A stretch of DNA of 6,834 bases from contig JAEYYS010000339.1 in the NCBI GenBank assembly GCA_023428335.1, positions 1 through 6,834 on the forward strand, in the 5' to 3' direction. Position 1 is the first letter of the stretch. Every line of letters begins with the position of its first letter. The notes beneath the pieces were generated by a model that worked only from the letters and a program-made list of their open reading frames with translations, searched no databases and was not told the DNA's origin. The position numbers were made by a program, and so were the translations under genes. This DNA is from Verrucomicrobiota bacterium (GTDB lineage Bacteria > Verrucomicrobiota > Verrucomicrobiia > Verrucomicrobiales > Verrucomicrobiaceae). Shown here piece after piece: positions 4,991 to 6,834 of this stretch.

Positions 4991-5914
4991 TCAGAGATCG
5001 GTGCCGCGATGCTCGCCGGTGGCTGTCACCCTGCGGCGGACGATGCAGCCGGTCAAACGTGCTCCAGACTCCACCCGGGCCCCCGGCCAGAGCAGGCAAT
5101 CCTCGAGCACGGCGCCGGCGGCGACCTCGGCGCCGGGACCGATCACGTTCAGCCCGCGAAGTTCAGCGCCCTCGGCAATCCGCGCGTCGGGATGCACGGC
5201 CGGGCCGGCGCCGCCCTCATACAACTGCCGGTGCGCCTCCAGGTAGGCTTCGCGGCTGCCCAAATCCCACCAGCGGCCCTCATCGATGACAACCCCACCC
5301 AGCGGCGCGCCGGCCTGGATCAAACGCAGAAACACCGGGATCACCGATTCCGCCCGGCCCGGCGTCAGCCAGTCATGAAACTCCGGCTCGCAGACATAAA
5401 CGCCGGTGAACAGGCAGCCGTCCGTGCGGCCACGGCCGAGCCGGTTGTGGATGTCGACGATGCGACCGCTGGCCGGGTCGAGGGCGACATGCAGGGCCGG
5501 TCCGGTGGAGCGCAGGGCCAGGGTGACCAGGTTGCCGGCCGCGCAATGGGCGCTCAGCAGCCGCTCCAGGGGCAAGTCAGTGAGGATGTCGCCGTTGTAG
5601 ACGACAAAGGGCGCATCACCGAGCAGGTCGCGGACGTTGGCAATGCCGCCCGCCGTCTCCAGCCGCTCGGGACTCTCATGGCGAAAACGGATTGGCGCGC
5701 CGGCATAGCGGGCCTCGGGAAAAGCCTCGGCATACGCCTCCGGCAGGTGGTGGGTGTTGACGACAAACTCGCGCACACCAATGCCGCGCAGGTGGTCGAA
5801 GGCGTGTTCGATGAGCGGACGATGGAAGACCGGGATGAGGGGTTTGGGCAGCTGGTCGGTCAGCGGCCGCAGCCGCGTGCCGAGCCCGGCGCCGAGGACG
5901 AAGGCTTGATGCAC
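4991..5914 (-). CDS. Sugar-phosphate nucleotidyltransferase with C-terminal left-handed beta-helix
   Basis: A 307-aa protein, GTG start. The N-terminal Rossmann-like domain has the pyrophosphorylase signature GAGLGTRLRPLT (8-19), KPLIPV (24-29), ERLETAGGI (83-91), the metal-binding Asp109 in VVYNGDIL, a CLFTGVYV strand (167-174) and WWDLGS with Asp217. About residues 237-300 are hexapeptide-like repeats (for example PDARIAEGAELRG, GPGAEVAAGAVLED, GARVESGARLTG), a left-handed beta-helix. The overall architecture matches mannose-1-phosphate guanylyltransferase or related NDP-sugar synthases, including the MurU-type muramate-phosphate uridylyltransferases; nucleotide and sugar specificity cannot be read from sequence here. 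The reaction would be NTP + sugar-1-phosphate to NDP-sugar + PPi, in the cytosol, for envelope polysaccharides. Start: the GTG places VHQAFVLGAGLGTR right at the domain boundary with an AGG about 6 nt upstream. It is 87 bp before nuoB; no sugar-pathway neighbours. Confidence 0.88.
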   Translation of the reverse strand: MHQAFVLGAGLGTRLRPLTDQLPKPLIPVFHRPLIEHAFDHLRGIGVREFVVNTHHLPEAYAEAFPEARYAGAPIRFRHESPERLETAGGIANVRDLLGDAPFVVYNGDILTDLPLERLLSAHCAAGNLVTLALRSTGPALHVALDPASGRIVDIHNRLGRGRTDGCLFTGVYVCEPEFHDWLTPGRAESVIPVFLRLIQAGAPLGGVVIDEGRWWDLGSREAYLEAHRQLYEGGAGPAVHPDARIAEGAELRGLNVIGPGAEVAAGAVLEDCLLWPGARVESGARLTGCIVRRRVTATGEHRGTDL

Positions 5915-5944
5915 GGGCGGCCTGTAGGCGGCTGCGCGGCGTGC

Positions 5945-5960
5945 GCAAACGGTTGTTTGC
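5945..5960. repeat. Inverted repeat GCAAAC-GGTT-GTTTGC
   Basis: A perfect 6-bp stem with a 4-nt loop in the 57-bp gap between the DUF151 gene and the nucleotidyltransferase, 30 bp before the GTG start. On the transcribed (minus) strand it is followed by GCACGCCGCGC, not a U-tract. It could be an mRNA processing or stabilising hairpin, or an operator. Confidence 0.35.
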
Positions 5961-5971
5961 CGGCGAGACGC

Positions 5972-6634
5972 TCAGCCGTCGGACTTCTTCCACTCCTCGC
6001 CCTCGTCATCATCGTCATCGCCGCCCTGATAACCGTCATCGAAGCCATCCTCGTCATCGCCGGCATCCTCATCCTCGTCGTCCTCTTCATCCTCATCGTC
6101 CTCCCCCAGCTCCAGCCCCTCGAGATCGAGATCGTCCGGATCGATGTCCTCCGTCTCCTCGCTCAGCCCCTCCTCGCCGGCGGGCTGTTCAAGGCCGCGT
6201 TTCTCAATCTGCGCCAGCGTGTCGGTGACGTCCTCCACCGTGTCGAAAACGCTGCGGGCGACAAACAGCGGCGCGCCCTGCTGCACCGCCATGGCGATGC
6301 TGTCGCTCGGTCGCGCGTCGAGTTCAACGACCTTGCGCTGGTGCAGCTCGTTGGCCGCCGAAAGGATCAGCCGGGCGTGGAAGACGCTGCCTTCCACATG
6401 GTTGATGACAACCCGCTCGACGCGCGCGCCAAAGGCCATGAGCACCGAGCCGAGCAGGTCGTGGGTCAGCGGCCGGTCCTTGGCGACCCCGCGCATGAAC
6501 ATCGAGATGGCCGTGCCGACCGACTCGTCGACATAGATGACGAAAGTCTTGTCGGCGTTGCCGAGAAACACCGCGAAACTCCCCTCGAGCGGGAGCACGG
6601 CGCGCACCTGGACTTCGACAACATCGCGGTTCAT
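5972..6634 (-). CDS. Bifunctional nuclease domain (BFN, DUF151) protein with long acidic tail
   Basis: A 220-aa protein. Residues 1-145 are a BFN/DUF151 domain (PF02577): VEVQVRAVLPLE at the N-terminus, DRPLTHDLLGSVLMAFGARVERVVINHV (53-80), FHARLIL (85-91), and the diagnostic VELDARPSDSIAMAVQQGAPLFVARSVFD (103-131). Family members have been reported to have nuclease activity on DNA and RNA, and others have proposed roles in stress responses; the in vivo function is unclear. Residues about 154-220 are a low-complexity tail in which roughly 40 of 67 residues are Asp or Glu, closing in EEWKKSDG, surely disordered. The bare domain is about 150 aa, so the tail is an addition. No Shine-Dalgarno is seen before the ATG; a promoter-like pair is placed so close that the mRNA may be leaderless. 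Cytosolic, no signal peptide. Confidence 0.88.
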   Translation of the reverse strand: MNRDVVEVQVRAVLPLEGSFAVFLGNADKTFVIYVDESVGTAISMFMRGVAKDRPLTHDLLGSVLMAFGARVERVVINHVEGSVFHARLILSAANELHQRKVVELDARPSDSIAMAVQQGAPLFVARSVFDTVEDVTDTLAQIEKRGLEQPAGEEGLSEETEDIDPDDLDLEGLELGEDDEDEEDDEDEDAGDDEDGFDDGYQGGDDDDDEGEEWKKSDG

Positions 6635-6643
6635 GAGGAACGA

Positions 6644-6671
6644 ATTAACACGCCGGCCGCGACCCTGGCAA
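6644..6671 (-). promoter_or_regulatory. Candidate promoter for the DUF151 gene (possibly leaderless transcript)
   Basis: On the minus strand TTGCCA (plus 6666-6671, 5/6 to TTGACA) is separated by 16 bp from GTTAAT (plus 6644-6649, 4/6 to TATAAT). The -10 box ends 9 nt before the ATG at 6634. Transcription starting the usual 6-8 nt further on would begin within 1-3 nt of the ATG, matching the lack of a Shine-Dalgarno. The region is otherwise GC-rich. This is inference from matches only. Confidence 0.4.
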
Positions 6672-6688
6672 CCGTGCGGCGGCGGTTT

Positions 6689-6834
6689 TTACAGCCCGGG
6701 CAGCGTGCCGGCCAGTTCGCGATAGCGCCGCGCCAGCTCGACGTACTTGAGCGCCAGACGCGCGTTGGCCGCGCGCTCCTCCGCGGTCAGCGCCCGCACG
6801 ACGCGGGCCGGCGAGCCGAGCACCAGCGACCCCA
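6689..6834 (-). CDS. C-terminal end of a gamma-carbonic-anhydrase-like hexapeptide protein (partial)
   Basis: Only the last 48 codons are visible, continuing past the right edge; the frame has no stop and the TAA is at 6689-6691. The fragment begins GSLVLGSPARVVRALTAEER, then runs ANARLALKYVELARRYREL and ends GTLPGL. VGSPARVVR-LT-EE followed by an amphipathic helix with KYVELARRYR is the typical C-terminus of the gamma-class carbonic anhydrase / YrdA-PaaY-like family, in which a left-handed beta-helix trimer is followed by this helix. The catalytic His residues lie outside the window, so activity as a carbonic anhydrase cannot be judged. It is 54 bp upstream of the DUF151 gene on the same strand. 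Confidence 0.75.
   Translation of the reverse strand, partial: GSLVLGSPARVVRALTAEERAANARLALKYVELARRYRELAGTLPGL

Noticed and set aside
6000..6110. Repetitive TCATC/TCGTC pattern that could suggest a microsatellite or CRISPR-like array.
   Set aside because: It is codon-level repetition of Asp and Glu in a coding tail; there are no regular repeat-spacer units.
5941..6228. Arg/His/Pro-rich plus-strand reading frame.
   Set aside because: It is the antisense reading of the Asp/Glu tail codons of the DUF151 gene and has no independent support.

Overview
The window is a high-GC (clearly above 60% by eye) bacterial chromosome segment with tightly packed genes. The gene content suggests Verrucomicrobiota, perhaps an Opitutales-like lineage. 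The clues are a secreted DUF1080 (3-keto-disaccharide hydrolase family) protein, a NuoB whose N-terminal block (YDSKIEGNVV...NWMRKNSLWPMPMG) reads like those I associate with that phylum, a NuoC with a C-terminal tail, and several starts without a clear Shine-Dalgarno. This assignment is inference from protein character; no rRNA or other marker is present.

Layout, left to right. (1) Positions 1-995, minus strand: two adjacent genes for small exported proteins of unknown function, 5 bp apart; the second runs off the left edge. (2) Positions 996-1184: an AT-rich divergent intergenic region with a 10-bp tandem repeat and a small palindrome. (3) Positions 1185-1904, plus strand: an exported DUF1080 protein. 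(4) Positions 1914-2932, minus strand: a VOC/glyoxalase I-like gene followed by a BrnT-like toxin and a CopG-type (ribbon-helix-helix) antitoxin. The antitoxin converges on the DUF1080 gene, and the two stop codons lie inside one palindrome. (5) Positions 2933-3123: a divergent intergenic region with a perfect hairpin and repeated TTGCCA motifs. (6) Positions 3124-3720, plus strand: an HNH endonuclease of a variant type lacking most zinc-ribbon cysteines. (7) Positions 3774-6834, minus strand: a co-directional run of (3' end of) a gamma-carbonic-anhydrase-like protein, a bifunctional-nuclease-domain (DUF151) protein with a very acidic tail, a sugar-phosphate nucleotidyltransferase with a left-handed beta-helix tail, nuoB and nuoC. 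The gaps are 54, 57, 87 and 29 bp.

Working together: nuoB and nuoC encode adjoining subunits of the peripheral arm of respiratory complex I, but neither nuoA nor nuoD flanks them here. The toxin and antitoxin form one module. The two left-hand secreted proteins are probably made together. The rest reads as ordinary housekeeping or accessory metabolism. I see no mobile element, tRNA, rRNA or CRISPR array. No clearly novel multi-gene system is demonstrable. The best candidates for follow-up are the secreted protein pair, the variant BrnT module, the zinc-less HNH protein, the acidic-tailed DUF151 protein with a possibly leaderless promoter, and the isolated nuoBC pair.
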